Below are positions 1-10,560 of a DNA stretch of 64,000 bases, piece after piece (positions within the stretch are counted from its first letter, which is position 1; each line of letters opens with the position of its first letter). Location of the stretch: contig JAPFBL010000316.1 of assembly GCA_026182355.1 (NCBI GenBank), positions 124,001 through 188,000 on the forward strand, written 5' to 3'. The translations under genes were made by a program, and so were the position numbers. The DNA comes from Hermatobates lingyangjiaoensis (taxonomy: Eukaryota; Arthropoda; Insecta; Hemiptera; Hermatobatidae). The notes below the pieces were generated by a model. That model did not search any database, had not been told where the DNA came from, and worked only from the letters and a program-made list of their open reading frames with translations.

Positions 1-155
1 TTTTTCTTTCATTTCTTGTTTCTTTTATTTATTACTTGTCAGCTTTCGTTATTCTATTTTTCCTGTACTTTTCCTTCGTATATTAACAGTACTTGCTGTT
101 GCTGCAGAACATGTTTTCTTTAGTGTTTATGTTCACTTCTTAGATAAGTCAAATG

Positions 156-196
156 TGTTCTTCTGATGACGATGATGGTCGAAATATTGAGGTGCG
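156..196 (+). ncRNA. hammerhead-like motif, family B
   Basis: The CTGATGA box lies at 163-169, followed by one extra base, a short GAT/GTC stem with a GATG loop, GAAA at 181-184 and a TATT cleavage context before GAGG. This matches the family B motif at 34361-34399. Hammerheads are known in Penelope-like elements; activity here is inferred. Confidence 0.6.
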
Positions 197-205
197 TTCT
201 TGTAA

Positions 206-1289
206 TGGTTTTTGAAGTGTTCTCATATTATAATTTATATGAAAATCTATATGCCTATCTTTTGATAGCAGTCCATCGTAGTAGGTAGGACTTCCTTTTT
301 ATAGCGGCAAATCAAAATAAACGCAAATGAAATTAAAATCAACTAAGGATACCTACTCGGTACAGTATTAGACACTTAATAGTACCCGTGTATTTATACC
401 TATATACTATACTTGGGTAGCTAGCCAAACATAGCTTAAAGTCCATAACAATGCTTCTACGTTGAATTGCCGATCCATTCCAATTCTTAGCTTTTAAGTA
501 AGACCTACACAAATTTAGGTCTCAGTTTCAGTTTGCTATGACTTAAAACTGGCTGAGTTTGCTTGAAACAAAAATTTTTGGAACATAAAAAATAGAAATT
601 TTTCTAAAAAATGATTCGGTTTCTGTAATGGATAAAATGTAAATGTAATGATAACTTGAAATAAGTCAGTTCTAAGCAATTTTACAGACGAAACCTTTCT
701 TTTATTTATATAGGTAACGTTATGGGTATTTATGGTTTTAATAAATTATTTAGGTGGTAGAAGTATCCATTCACTGTGTCTTGTTAGATAATGTATTATA
801 TGGCAAAAATGCGTGCATTCGCTTTTGTCTAAGGTTGAAAATGCTTTGTGTTGTTTCTAGATTTCAAGAAATATATATATAATATAGCAGGAGAGTAACG
901 ATTCACAGGGGCATTTCAAGTTTCTGAGAAAGTTAAATCTCCAGTGAAGTGATTCAAAGGAGACTCAGATCTTTCTCTTCATTGGTTGTAAATCAAGTGT
1001 TATGATGATCAACAGGTTTCCAACTCAAATCAACTTGAAGTTTCACTACTGTACGCTAAATGCTTCTTTACTAAAAGGTGAAAGAAACTTATTTTGAACA
1101 ATCTAGATCCAAGTTAGAACAAAAGATAATAACAGAAAAGGATAGTTAGAATGTGAGAGAGGAATCAAGAGTTGTGACAAGGAAGAGAGAGAATAAGAGA
1201 GAGTAAGGAAGAGTATGTGAGACAGAATATAAAGGAAAAGGGAGAGAGTGAATATGGAGTGATATTGAATATTCCACTTTTGTTACCAA
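206..1289. other. no gene seen
   Basis: AT-rich sequence with no long reading frame and no recognisable repeat. A purine-rich GAGA-like stretch occupies about 1140-1260. It probably includes decayed flank of the element that starts near 1300. Confidence 0.5.
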
Positions 1290-1299
1290 AGATCGAAGA

Positions 1300-1864
1300 C
1301 AAAATAACAGTAAAGCCTCAATTTTCTAAAACTCCTCAAACATTTTATTGAACAAATAACTAACGAAATTAATTATGCTAGTGAAAATGATTCACCTAAC
1401 ACACATGAACGTGATCTTTTGAGATGTTTATTATTATTGAGGCATTCAACATAACTCAGAATAAACATAATCGTAACAACGTGGGTAATATGTTAATAAA
1501 AAACTCTCCCAGTGAATTGGAGTCCGCTGGTATTTATAAAATTCCGTGCAAAAATTGCCATACAATTTATATTGGTTAAACTGGTAAATCATTAAAGACA
1601 CGTGTAAAACAACACCAATACAACGTAAGTAGCCAGAAAAAAAGTAGTGCCTTATTCTTGCATATAAAAAATGAAAATCATCATATTGATTGGACAGGAG
1701 CTAAATTTATTACCTATGAAAAATCAATGTTGTTAAGAAATATTATTGAATCGTCTCTAATTAAATTTAATAGATCAAATATTATAAACATTAGTAACGG
1801 TCTCTTCAAACTTGATAATTTCGTCACGAGGGCAATAGCCTCTTCAAAGAGGGTTGACAGCTAG
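1300..1864 (+). pseudogene. Penelope-like element, GIY-YIG endonuclease C-terminal remnant (family E)
   Basis: Read in the frame that ends at 1864, the sequence gives AGIYKIPCKNCHTIYIG, a stop at 1577-1579, then TGKSLKTRVKQHQYNV, a histidine-rich stretch and the end KRVDS. GIY, the paired Cys residues, YIG and the Arg of the next helix are the usual signature of the GIY-YIG nuclease at the C-terminus of Penelope-like retroelements. The stop sits where a functional protein has a polar residue, and the frame upstream of about 1480 is decayed, so this copy is dead. The last codons reappear at 19826-19866. A pLTR with a hammerhead motif follows directly, as expected for a PLE 3' end. Confidence 0.8.
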
Positions 1865-2110
1865 CGGATAGTTTTTTACTTTTTCTTACTGTACTCCTTT
1901 GTTTCCCAAACATCCCTTTCTGGACATTAGTCCTTTCCTGCGCTTTCACCCTTTAAAATACCACTCTTCCCTCCCACTCTTCTCAACTTCTCACCAGATG
2001 TTTTCTGCAGCTAGTGTTCAGTTGGGTTTTTGACTTTGACGAAGACCGCTTGTTACGGTTGAAAGATCTTAGTCTTGTTTTCCCATTTCTTATTGTGGTT
2101 TGATCATTAA
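1865..2110 (+). mobile_element. PLE pseudo-LTR, family E
   Basis: Pyrimidine-rich 3' flank of the GIY-YIG remnant that runs into the family E hammerhead region and ends in the block CCATTTCTTATTGTGG. The same block recurs, in either orientation, at 3605-3715, 17205-17430 and 36215-36380, which defines a repeated terminal unit. Confidence 0.65.
2032..2075 (+). ncRNA. hammerhead-like motif, family E (first core base changed)
   Basis: The core reads TTGACGA instead of CTGACGA at 2036-2042. The stem GACCG/CGGTT and GAAA at 2061-2064 follow. Stem I GACT/AGTC is intact. The C-to-T change should weaken or abolish cleavage. Confidence 0.5.
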
Positions 2111-2900
2111 CTTTATGTTAATATATAAAAGTATACTTAGTATGTTAGAGTATTAGTACACAAAAGTATGTTAGAGTACAAAATGATAATAAACGAGATC
2201 AAATTTTTTCACGATCATTGTACTTTACATATAGTAAAGTAAAACTACCTCAGTGTTTAAATATTTGCATCCATCGCATGAAAACTAAGCAATCTAGCCT
2301 TAACAATTAAGAAAACTTCAATTTATCTTGATTTCTGAAACGTATTGGAAAATAGTTTTACATCATTGTGAAAAATTCTATTAGTGACTAATCTGAAAAC
2401 AGTAGTCCAGGCTTAATATGAGGCTAGTAGTCCATACGTTTATATTTACGAAACCCAAGTGTCCTGAAGGATTTTAGCAGAGTAGCATGACTTGCAAGGG
2501 GCGAAGGGAGTCCTTAACCGGTAGATAGCGACTTTGAATACTCTTCCACCCTTGTGTGATAATACAGTCTTGAAGTAATAAAAGAAAAAAGTAAACAGTT
2601 TTGATATTTATTTTAGTTATATTATTTCTAAATATATCGATACACTATCTAACAATAATGTGGGACCAGTTTTAATTAATGAAGAAGATTAAAACCTCCT
2701 TTTAACTTTAATGTAAATAATGTAAGATATACATGAAAAATTAGATCTGATTTTGACAGTTGAGTTAAAAATAATTCATCCAAATTATTATATAAGTGAA
2801 AAAATTAATCGCCCGGCATACAAGCATGTAGTGTTTTGTGAGTTTTACTATTACAGCAATAATAATTTTGAGGTTTGAAAACTCCTTTTTTGACCTTATA
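2111..2900. other. no gene seen
   Basis: AT-rich DNA with no credible coding frame and no recognised repeat. Confidence 0.5.
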
Positions 2901-2910
2901 TCGAAGATGT

Positions 2911-2966
2911 CTGTGTGTGTGTGTGTGTGTGTGTGTTGTATCCAAAACAGACGTTTTGGATACAAC
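2911..2966. repeat. (GT)n microsatellite joined to a perfect hairpin
   Basis: A GT tract of about 13 dinucleotides at 2911-2936 runs into a perfect 14-bp inverted repeat, GTTGTATCCAAAAC at 2935-2948 and its complement at 2953-2966, with a 4-base loop. Part of the arm recurs again near 2978. Confidence 0.8.
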
Positions 2967-3600
2967 GTGGTTCATGTTGTATCCAACGTGAACACTACAA
3001 ACCACGTAGTTTGGTAGATCAAAGTCATATGTCACTCAAAAGTATTCTCAGTAGTATAGATCTACCTTCTTTAATATTTTATATAATTTTATTTTTAGTT
3101 GTCTTAAAAAAATCAATTTACAGCAATATTGGTTTCTTTAAAGCATATAGTAGAGTACTTTGAACACGGTGTTTACCTTATTTATCTCTGAAATGGCTTT
3201 GCACTTAGCGTAACAAGGAAGGTATGTTTTGTTTTAGGATTAACACGCTTTGCCTTTGCTCTTCATCTATCTAGAGACTTTGTTTTATTATGGTTCAGCT
3301 TTATTTTTTTTTACATGATTTTTTTTCACTAGTTACAACAACTCAAAGTTCTAAAAGAAATCCAATATCCTATATGTTCTAGTCGCATTTCCAGCTGATT
3401 TCTCTATTTTATCCAATACTTTTACAATAAACGATATTATATTTTGTAACATGCCTCCTCTTGCGAGGTGAGCACTTTACTATATGTTATTGTTAAACTG
3501 ATAAATAGTGAATAAATATTGGAAACAAAAAAAAATCATATTTATATTTAGGGAAATATAAATATGACTATGTTTCATTATAATTAACTATTCCTATAAT
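2967..3600. other. no gene seen
   Basis: AT-rich sequence without a recognisable feature. Confidence 0.5.
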
Positions 3601-3604
3601 AATC

Positions 3605-3715
3605 AATGATCAAACCACAAAAGAAATGGGAAAACAAGACTAAGATCTTTCAACCGTAACAAGCGGTCTTCGTCAGAGTCAAAAACCCAACTCTGTTTAT
3701 GTGAAACCTTTTTAT
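3605..3715 (-). mobile_element. PLE pseudo-LTR, family E
   Basis: Reverse-oriented copy of the family E terminal unit, from the CCACAA/TTGTGG block to the GACTCTGACGAAGACC hammerhead box. No PLE coding sequence adjoins it, so it is a solo or truncated copy. Confidence 0.65.
3638..3680 (-). ncRNA. hammerhead-like motif, family E, core intact
   Basis: On the minus strand: stem I GACT (3680-3677), CTGACGA (3676-3670), one extra A, stem GACCG/CGGTT, GAAA (3651-3648), a 3-bp AGA/TCT stem III without loop, a U and then AGTC pairing back to GACT. Confidence 0.7.
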
Positions 3716-3816
3716 TCCTATAATAATAACTTCTACAACTAATAAACATCCCTGTAAATTATATGTATATAGATGTATATTTTATATACCTCCCATTTAA
3801 TTATATGTATAACTCC

Positions 3817-3901
3817 GGGGCAGGGTAACCCAGTGCCTGGTAGACTCATAGATCCGGGGTTAGATACTCACTGTGAACCTCAGTTTATTCACACGGAAGG
3901 T
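3817..3901 (+). mobile_element. tRNA-derived SINE, 5' part (split by a younger SINE)
   Basis: Diverged tRNA-like head of the SINE that is well preserved at 58183-58505. Its 3' part resumes at 4231 after an insertion. The break lies just after the TTTATTCAC motif that follows the tRNA head. Confidence 0.7.
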
Positions 3902-4230
3902 TAGTTTAGGTCAGGTTGAACTGGCAATCCCACAAGGGAACACACTTAGGCCAAGCATTGTCCCTTTGTGATACCACACAATGAAGATTGATTCTACAGT
4001 GGGAGTCCTAAATTTTGCCTAACTCAAGTGTATTTAGAGTAGGGATCTTTAACGAGTACCTGCCATCGTACAGGCTTGGGACCGACAGCTTAACCATCCT
4101 TCTACGACAGACGACATGCTCAGATTTATTCACTACCCACGTGAATAAATCGAGGGCTAGGTGGGGATTGAACACCGGTCCTACCACTTCAGAGGCGAGT
4201 ACTTTAACCACTGAGCTAACCTGGCCCAAC
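3902..4230 (-). mobile_element. tRNA-derived SINE inserted in another SINE
   Basis: Full-length minus-strand SINE. Its 5' end (near 4228) has a tRNA-like head with box A TAGCTCAGTGG and box B GTTCAATCC, then a shared body including CGATGGCAGGTACTCGTTAA, and a 3' tail related to CCTAA repeats near 3904-3920. The 13-bp sequence TCACACGGAAGGT flanks it at 3889-3901 and 4231-4243, a clear target-site duplication inside the older SINE. Pol III transcription from the internal promoter is the known mode for this class. Confidence 0.85.
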
Positions 4231-4366
4231 TCACACGGAAGGTAAAAAAAACATGTAAGCACGTCGTGTCTCAAAAAGTACGTTAAGCCGTTGATCCCGA
4301 GCCTGCACGATGTCAGGTACTCGTTGAAGAACGTCACTCGAAATGCACTTGAGTTAGGCTAAATTG
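4231..4366 (+). mobile_element. tRNA-derived SINE, 3' part (split by a younger SINE)
   Basis: Continuation of the SINE begun at 3817. It carries the body motifs CGAGCCTGCACGATG and GTCAGGTACTCG in plus orientation and decays after about 4366. Confidence 0.7.
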
Positions 4367-5403
4367 AAAACTTTCAAGGAAGAATCTTTTCGATAATGTG
4401 CCTCACCTATTATTAAAATGGCTGACAAATAATAAATGAGCCACAAGTCCTGCCTCCAGAATACTAATAAACTGTGAAAGACTCTGAGTGTGAGCATTGG
4501 AAAATAAAAACAAGAAGATAGTTCTCATTGTAAACAAAGAAATTTACACTTTGAATTCAAGATTATATCTCAATTCACTAAAGTGTAAATGAATGATACA
4601 CATTTCTTAAATATAACTTCATAAGATATAATCAATTGTTTTACGTGAGGTTAAACAATGAGTTTCCAAAAAAATTAATCACTGTTCTAATGTTTAGTTT
4701 TGAATATTGCTCTCAAATATGAAGTGATTCATGAATTTCAAGCTATTTTGGCCAACTCAATTCTGCTTCTTTTGATTTTACGTGATATGAAGCTGATATT
4801 TCTTACCTAATTTCCTTCCATTCCACTTCAGAGCCTATAGATACATTTGCATAAATTTAGACATAAAGGGAAATAATAGTTAACATCACAGCCCTCTTGG
4901 ACTCTGTAATCAAAACAAACTTGTTATTCTGGAAACCACTTAAATTTAAGATAACTATAGATTGGTGAAAAGCCAGATAAAAGACGTGTGGAGACTATAT
5001 TCAGAAATATGTGTGTACAAAAAACCAGTGAACGGCTGACGTTATCACCCGCTAGAGGAATCGGTTTAAACAATGAAAAACAACCTAGGGTATACCTACT
5101 AATTTTGGTGTTATGAACCATTAGCAGGTGTTATTTTGGGGTTCCTGAAGCCAGATGCATCGTAAGCATCCTAGAAATGGCAGTGACAGTCGATTATATG
5201 TATGAAGAATTAAGGAACTCACAGTTTCTTAGTGGAAACTAGAACTCATATAAGAGGTTCGTCTGTTTCAGAGACTGCTTTTCTTTCTGCTGATTCCTTA
5301 TGATTTGTTGAATTGTTAGATAATAGATAAATAATTGGAGTTTGTCTTCTTGCTTCCTGTATTTTAAGTTATTACGTAATATAATTTTAAGTAAACTGAA
5401 GTT
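4367..5403. other. no gene seen
   Basis: AT-rich DNA without a credible coding frame. Confidence 0.5.
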
Positions 5404-5543
5404 GGTATTTGACTCTTACGAAGACCGCTACTTACGATTGAAATATCTTAGTAATTTCCCCCCTTTCTTATTGTGGCTTAAACATTGTTTTTATTTCACG
5501 TGTTCATTGTGAAATCTTGTTTATATATATATATATATATATA
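5404..5543 (+). mobile_element. decayed PLE pseudo-LTR (family E) ending in (TA)n
   Basis: A degenerate hammerhead region at 5411-5453 (CTTACGA core, GACCGC stem strand) is followed by the TTCTTATTGTGG block. The copy ends at a (TA)n tract at 5521-5543, as most pLTR copies here do. Confidence 0.55.
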
Positions 5544-5579
5544 AAAACTCAAAAATTGTTATTGACCTCTTCTATTCTA

Positions 5580-5720
5580 TTCAATGTTTTGTTATTGAGG
5601 GCTAGGTCAAATAAAAGAAAATAAACTTCAAAAAAAAGAAATGTACAAATACATCGAAACGTCGTAGAAAGGACTTTATTTTCTTTTATTTGACCTAGCC
5701 CTCAATAACAAAACATTGAA
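5580..5720. repeat. foldback repeat with near-perfect arms of about 45 bp
   Basis: Arm 5580-5625 is the reverse complement of 5676-5720. The 50-bp centre contains ATGTA, CAAA, TACATC and GAAACGTC, which looks like the 3' half of a hammerhead motif whose CTGANGA box has been lost. It is flanked on both sides by (TA)n. Confidence 0.75.
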
Positions 5721-5731
5721 TCTATATATAT

Positions 5732-5774
<43 letters not shown>

Positions 5775-5823
5775 GTTTCACGGTGAATCACAACACAGAA
5801 CAAAGGAACAAACACACTTACTG

Positions 5824-5856
5824 TCTCTAATTTTCGGTTGAACCGTCATCAGGAGA
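5824..5856 (-). ncRNA. hammerhead-like motif, family C, core intact
   Basis: Minus strand: TCTC stem I, CTGATGA (5852-5846), an extra C, stem GGT/ACC, GAAA (5835-5832), then ATTA and GAGA pairing with TCTC. Confidence 0.65.
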
Positions 5857-5945
5857 GTTGAGATAGGGACATGAAGAGCACTTGTGAAGCGACGGTTGAA
5901 GTCCCAACGTCGTTTCACAAGTGCCCTTGGTGTCCCTATCGCAAC

Positions 5946-5978
5946 TCTCCTGATGAAGGTTCAACCGAAAATTAGAGA
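5946..5978 (+). ncRNA. hammerhead-like motif, family C, core intact
   Basis: TCTC, CTGATGA at 5950-5956, an extra A, GGT/ACC stem, GAAA at 5967-5970, ATTA, then GAGA at 5975-5978, which pairs with TCTC. Confidence 0.65.
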
Positions 5979-6045
5979 CAGTAGGTGTGTTTGTTCCTTA
6001 GTTCTGTGTTTGTGATTTACCGTGAAACGTATATATATATATATA

Positions 6046-6535
6046 CCTACCGTAGACCTTCCAACCTGAAATCCATTTTTACCCATATTTCCAACAGCCC
6101 CTGTGCTAGCAGAGGGATGAAGCGATGTGAACGCCGTAACTGCCAAACCTGTCCCCTAATTAACTCCAGTCCTTACTTTACTTCCCCTCTCAGTAACGAC
6201 TCCTATCCTGTTCCTTCTGATACATCTTGCACTTCCTGTAACTGCGTTTACCGTTTGGAGTGTACTCGATGTGATGCTTTTTACGTTGGCTTGGCTTCAA
6301 CCAAGCTGAGCCTGCGTATGAACAATCACAGGCGTCCGTTGGTCAGCGCAGAGACCTACCCATAGCTATCCATGCTAATTCCCATGACCTCCCTTTCAAT
6401 GATTGTTTCAGGGTACAAATCCTCAAACAAATCCCCGAGTCTAATCCCCATGTCACCCTTAGAGCTTCCGAAGAGGCATTCATATGCCTCCTTGGGGCTC
6501 GTTCTCCTCCTGGTCTCAACCTGTACCGTTAATAT
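6046..6535 (+). pseudogene. Penelope-like element, GIY-YIG domain fragment with frameshift
   Basis: Encodes the C-terminal part of a PLE protein: a CxxxxCxxC cluster (CERRNCQTC), then NCVYRLECTRCDAFYVG with the GIY-YIG core, LSLRMNNHR with the catalytic Arg, then in another frame the RASEEA region with the catalytic Glu and the end LGARSPPGLNLYR. A missing base near 6331-6334 shifts the frame. The fragment begins next to (TA)n and lacks the whole RT domain. The 45003-46477 frame is the closest relative in the window. An ATT-rich tail and a family B pLTR follow. Confidence 0.85.
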
Positions 6536-6546
6536 ATTTTTATTTT

Positions 6547-6577
<31 letters not shown>

Positions 6578-6660
6578 TTATTATATAATTATTTTATTAT
6601 TATTATTTATTTATTATTATTATTATTTCGTATTTTATATATTTTTTATCTTGTTTTCTA
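6536..6660. repeat. (ATT)n-like T/A-rich tract after PLE coding end
   Basis: TTATTATTA-type simple repeat directly after the GIY-YIG stop. Similar T-rich stretches follow the PLE frames that end at 46477 and 53540, so it looks like element 3' UTR. Confidence 0.7.
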
Positions 6661-6880
6661 AATAAATATTGGAAGGATTTCTATTTTTCCTCTCCTCCGC
6701 TGGGGAGCAGCATTGCGGTGGTTCCACGAGTTACTCTGGAGGCCAGTAGTAGTTTGCTTCTCAACGCGAGTACTTCGCACTTCTTCCCGATGACGACGGA
6801 TGTCGAAATATCGAAGTGAGTTCTGTAGTGTCTTTTGTGTTCTTTTCTATGTGTTAAAGTGTATATATATATATATATAT
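6661..6880 (+). mobile_element. PLE pseudo-LTR, family B, ending in (TA)n
   Basis: GC-richer block with the family B hammerhead at 6788-6820 (CCGATGA, so one core base is changed; GAC/GTC stem; GAAA; TATCG). It ends in (TA)n at 6862-6880. It closes the PLE copy on the 3' side. Confidence 0.65.
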
Positions 6881-6989
6881 GTATATAATAAAACTTTATG
6901 GGGATATAAAAAGAACATATAGTTGTGATGTCAGTGAGTATTTAAAAAAGTGGCGAAGTTGCATAGTTAAGATAGCCAGATAATCAAGT

Positions 6990-8460
6990 CGAAGAATTTT
7001 CTTGTTAAAATGCCGTAATGACCGTTTATTTCCGAAACATATTAGTGATTATGTTAATTCAGTTCAAGACTTAGTTGTACATGACGGTCCTTTTCATAGA
7101 GAAATGGAAAAAGTGTTAAACCATTGTAAGCAAAATGTATTGAATATTGAAATCAAGATTACAATTTGGCGTATTAATAACATTATTAGAAATCGTAATG
7201 AAAAAAACAAGTGAGAAATTACCAGATATTATTGTTAGAAACTATATAGACACAGTGGCCAAGCTCAGGGAAAATACATTTATGAAATCTAAATATAATC
7301 TAGAAACGAGGTTAAGTAACCTAAAAGCAAATCAAGGTAAAAGTTTTTTTGATTACTCTGGAGAGTTAGCAATAACTAATTTAAGTAATGTGGATTTTCC
7401 CAAGGAAAGTCTCCACATACTTTCATTACGTGAAAAATTTGCAATAGAATGAAAACGAAACATATAGCAAAGACGATGTTTGACATGACAATTGACATGA
7501 TTGAAGATTTAAACTGTGACACAATTAGAAGTAACTGCGTAAATATTATAACAAATTATAGTCATAGGTTTAATGATACATCTGATCGATTGAAAAAACA
7601 GAATTCCATATAGAATGTTGTTTTCAAAAAACTGAAAAGTTCTTAGTTCTTAAAAGACCATAATGATTAAATTGTGTGTAAAAGTGATAAATCTGGCAAT
7701 GCAGTCATAATGAAGGAAACGATTATAAGGCTAAAATGAAAACATTGTTAAAAGACACAGAGAGTTATACTATTTCAAGAACTGATCCATCGTCAACATT
7801 ACGTACTAAAGTATATAAGGTCGTTGATGAACTGAAAACGAAAAACCAGATAAATATTCGTCAAGAAATACTAATGAAGTCATTTAATGAATTAGCTCCT
7901 AGGATATATGAATTAGTCAAATTGCATAAGACAAACAATTACTGCGTCCAGTTGTTTCATTCATACGAGGTAGGTAGTCGTAGCCCAACGTATGAACTAC
8001 TAAAATGTAGAGAAATATCTAAATTATATTATTCGACACTAATGAATTCAATGTTAAAAATTCATTATAATTTAAAGAAGCCTTTAACGAATGAAGCATG
8101 AAGTGAAAATGTAATAATAAATTCTCAGGATATTCAATCACTTTTTACTAATCTACCAATTGATTTAGCTTTTGATTTAATAAATCAGCTATGAGATAAA
8201 ATTGAACAACATATTGTCATAACAAAACAGAAATATTTCAGCATTCTAAATCTAATTTGAGAAACCCGATATGTTATCTTTGATGGAGTTATATATAAAC
8301 AAAAAATTGGATTACCTATGGGCTCTTCCAATATCACCAGTTCTTGCTAACATAGTAATGGATGAATTACTGAAGTATTGTAAAAGTTAATTAGGAACAA
8401 CAGAGAAATTCATGAAACTCTATGTCGATGATTTGTTTCTAATTAGTAATAATTAGTTAA
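6990..8460 (+). pseudogene. Penelope-like element reverse transcriptase, multiply disrupted
   Basis: Pieces of one PLE protein in order, in changing frames: KCRNDRLFPKHISDYVN (about 7008), FFDYSGELAITNLSN and ESLHILSLREKFAIE (to 7450), DKSGNAVIM (about 7690), APRIYELVKLHKTN (about 7890), DIQSLFTNLPIDLAF (RT motif A, about 8131), QKIGLPMGSS and PVLANIVMDEL (motif B, about 8305) and YVDDLFL (catalytic YVDD, about 8423). APRIYxLxKxHK and the YVDD box identify the PLE RT. Several stops and frameshifts make it non-functional. The GIY-YIG end is missing. It may belong to the same family as the 1300-1864 remnant. Confidence 0.85.
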
Positions 8461-8621
8461 TTTCTTTGAATGTGAGAAATATGTAAGTTTAAAACATAAA
8501 ATCCTGCTTGATACTAAGCATTTGTTGTTTAATTTTGTTCATCTGACTTTGAAGCAATCAATTTCATTTAAATGATCTAGTTAATTTACTTTTTCTGTTA
8601 TCTCAAATAAGATTAATATTT

Positions 8622-8713
8622 CTGAGGTAAAATGAATAAACAAACAAATGTTTATCCATTTTACCTCAGAATGAGTATATACCACACAATTACGGATTGC
8701 ACAACCAATGATT
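8622..8713. mobile_element. short foldback element with target-site duplication
   Basis: Small palindrome (CTGAGGTAAAATG arm and its complement) with an asymmetric tail ending in GGATTGCACAACC. TAAGATTAATATTT occurs at 8608-8621 and 8714-8727 as a duplication of up to 14 bp. The tail is shared with 24851-24971. Confidence 0.75.
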
Positions 8714-8727
8714 TAAGATTAATATTT

Positions 8728-9446
8728 TTAATAAATGAAATTATATTTATAATTGAATAAATTGTAGTAAAAATGAATTGTAAAAAGGTATTTTATAAAA
8801 TTTTTAAAACTTTGAGTTTTTGGGTAAAATTTATGCAATTTGATCAAATTGAGATAACAGTATCTGCTAAAGTAATTGCGGTACTTAATTTGATTCAATT
8901 AATCTAATTTGAGGATGTTGCTTTAGCTGGGTGAATAGATTTGGGTGAATGATGCCACTAAATATCCAGTCATGGTTACATTATTAAACAGCAAAGGGGA
9001 AACGACAAAGAGATAGTTGGGTTTCACAGGAACGGCAAGTGGTAAAGTTTTAATTGAAAGGGGCTTAGCTCCTTAAGCTGAGCCGGGGAGGACCTAGTGC
9101 CCACAGCCTATTTGGTTCCACAAAGGTTTACAGGTATAATGAGAGAATGCTTGTATCAAAGCGGAAATACCTTGGGAAACCTTTCCCTTCAGTGCACATC
9201 ATTCAAAAGCACTGATTAAAAGAAAAAAAAAAAACAAACAAACAGCCGCCAAACTGGTCCTTCGTGTAGGGGCTTACACAAAACCTGTATATCTCTTCTT
9301 TCATTATGTTTTTTCATCTCCTAAAGGAAACAAACTACTTATTCTTCAATACTAACTATACTAAGATTATCAAATCTCAACAACCTTGTCAAATAGCATT
9401 ATTGAAAGACGTTTCATAAATACTCAACAATTTTTAGAAAATTTAA
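8728..9446. other. no gene seen
   Basis: AT-rich. A GC-richer patch near 9060-9130 could be an old repeat but I do not recognise it. Confidence 0.5.
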
Positions 9447-9458
9447 TATAAATATTAA

Positions 9459-10016
9459 TTCTAATGTAGTGCAATCAGTTATTATGTGGTATTTACTCAT
9501 TGTACGGTAAAAATCTAATGAAATGGTCTCCACATATAAAAATTTAATGATATAAACAACGCGTTTCGAACACGTAGTGTTCTACTTTCTCCTTATGCAT
9601 ATATTTGGTTTATATTTCGTTATAGCTCTGTGTGTTATATTTTAAATATGTTTCCTACACTTAGTCTAAAAGAAAATGTAAAGGCTCAGCCTAACTTTTA
9701 AGAGAAAAAAAAAATACAATGAAATGTACCTCCCTTCGAATAAGAAACAAATGTACCCTATACCCCCCCACCCATGTCTATTCCATTACCAGTCAGTCTT
9801 ATTCAGAGGCACTCATCCTTAGGTTCGTACTTTACGCCTTATTTTATTCTATATTAATTTTTGTACTTATTTACTTTGTACTATAGATAACTCTCTGGTG
9901 TCATTGTATTTTTTAGTTAATGCCTGAGGAAGAACACTACGTGTTTGAAACGCGTTGTTTATATCATTAAATTTTTATATGTGGAGACCATTTCATTAGA
10001 TTTTTACCCTAAAATG
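9459..10016. mobile_element. family H foldback element with 12-bp target-site duplication
   Basis: Outer arms (GGTAAAAATCTAATGAAATGG and its complement) enclose about 300 bp of unique centre. The left end has the extra tail GTAGTGCAATCAG. TATAAATATTAA at 9447-9458 repeats at 10017-10028. A degenerate hammerhead (about 9552-9595, minus) and a good one (9918-9960, plus) sit in the arms. Confidence 0.8.
9918..9960 (+). ncRNA. hammerhead-like motif, family H, core intact
   Basis: CTGAGGA at 9924-9930, an extra A, stem GAACAC/GTGTTT, GAAA at 9947-9950, CGCG stem III, TT and the predicted cleavage point before GTTTA. Confidence 0.65.
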
Positions 10017-10123
10017 TATAAATATTAAGTTAAATAATTAACTGATTTAATTCAAACGGTTCTTTTATTGAAAAATGACTGAATTTTTGAAAAAAAGCTT
10101 TTATAGAAACATATAATCTATAT

Positions 10124-10444
10124 CATACTGGGTAAATGGATAAAACAAAGTCTCCACGTAAAAAAAAAAGAAGCCTTTTTATTCTATCATTTCGAACATT
10201 CACATGTTCATCATCAGGTAAACATCCAGTGGAAGGAGTGGAGAATCGAACAATCTTAACCAGTTTAGACTGTTAGGTTCTCCACTGATTCCATTGGAAG
10301 TTTACCTGATAATAAACCCGAAATATTTGAAACGTGTGGAATAAAAGGCTTTCTTCTTTTCTTTTTGTTTGGAGATTTTATTTTATCCATTTACCCCAGT
10401 ATGAGTAAATACCACATGATTACAGATTGCACAACTAAAGAGAC
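10124..10444. mobile_element. family H foldback element, probable
   Basis: Head-to-head arms with a TAAATGGATAAAA-type end and a CAGATTGCACAAC tail at the right. AATCTATAT at 10115-10123 recurs at 10445-10453. It contains a good hammerhead at 10184-10222 (minus) and a decayed partner at about 10310-10350 (plus). Confidence 0.65.
10184..10222 (-). ncRNA. hammerhead-like motif, family H, core intact
   Basis: Minus strand CTGATGA (10217-10211), an extra T, stem GAACAT/ATGTTC and GAAA (10193-10190). Confidence 0.55.
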
Positions 10445-10454
10445 AATCTATATA

Positions 10455-10560
10455 TTTGTTCTGAGGTAAAATGGATAAACCAACAAAAGTCTCCAAACAA
10501 ATGAAGTTTTATTCAACGCGTTTCGAACACTTTGTGTTCATCATCAGGAAGACACTATAA
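10455..10560 (-). mobile_element. truncated family H element
   Basis: Begins with the CTGAGGTAAAATGGATAAAC end and includes one complete hammerhead motif, but has no opposite arm. It is adjacent to the previous element. Confidence 0.6.
10514..10551 (-). ncRNA. hammerhead-like motif, family H, core intact
   Basis: Minus strand CTGATGA (10547-10541), an extra T, stem GAACAC/GTGTTC, GAAA (10524-10521) and CGCG stem III. Confidence 0.65.

Larger units (their letters stand above)
5774..6034. mobile_element. foldback of two family C PLE pseudo-LTRs
   Basis: Arms 5774-5902 and 5907-6034 are reverse complements and each holds a family C hammerhead motif pointing outward. A GIY-YIG coding fragment follows after a (TA)n tract at 6031-6045, so this is the 5' end of a rearranged PLE copy. 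Confidence 0.75.

Noticed and set aside
2911..3163. 82-codon plus-strand frame starting in the GT tract
   Set aside because: The N-terminus is translated microsatellite and hairpin; no family resemblance.
6372..6665. Separate plus-strand gene with poly-Tyr tail
   Set aside because: It is the frameshifted second half of the GIY-YIG fragment reading on into the ATT repeat.
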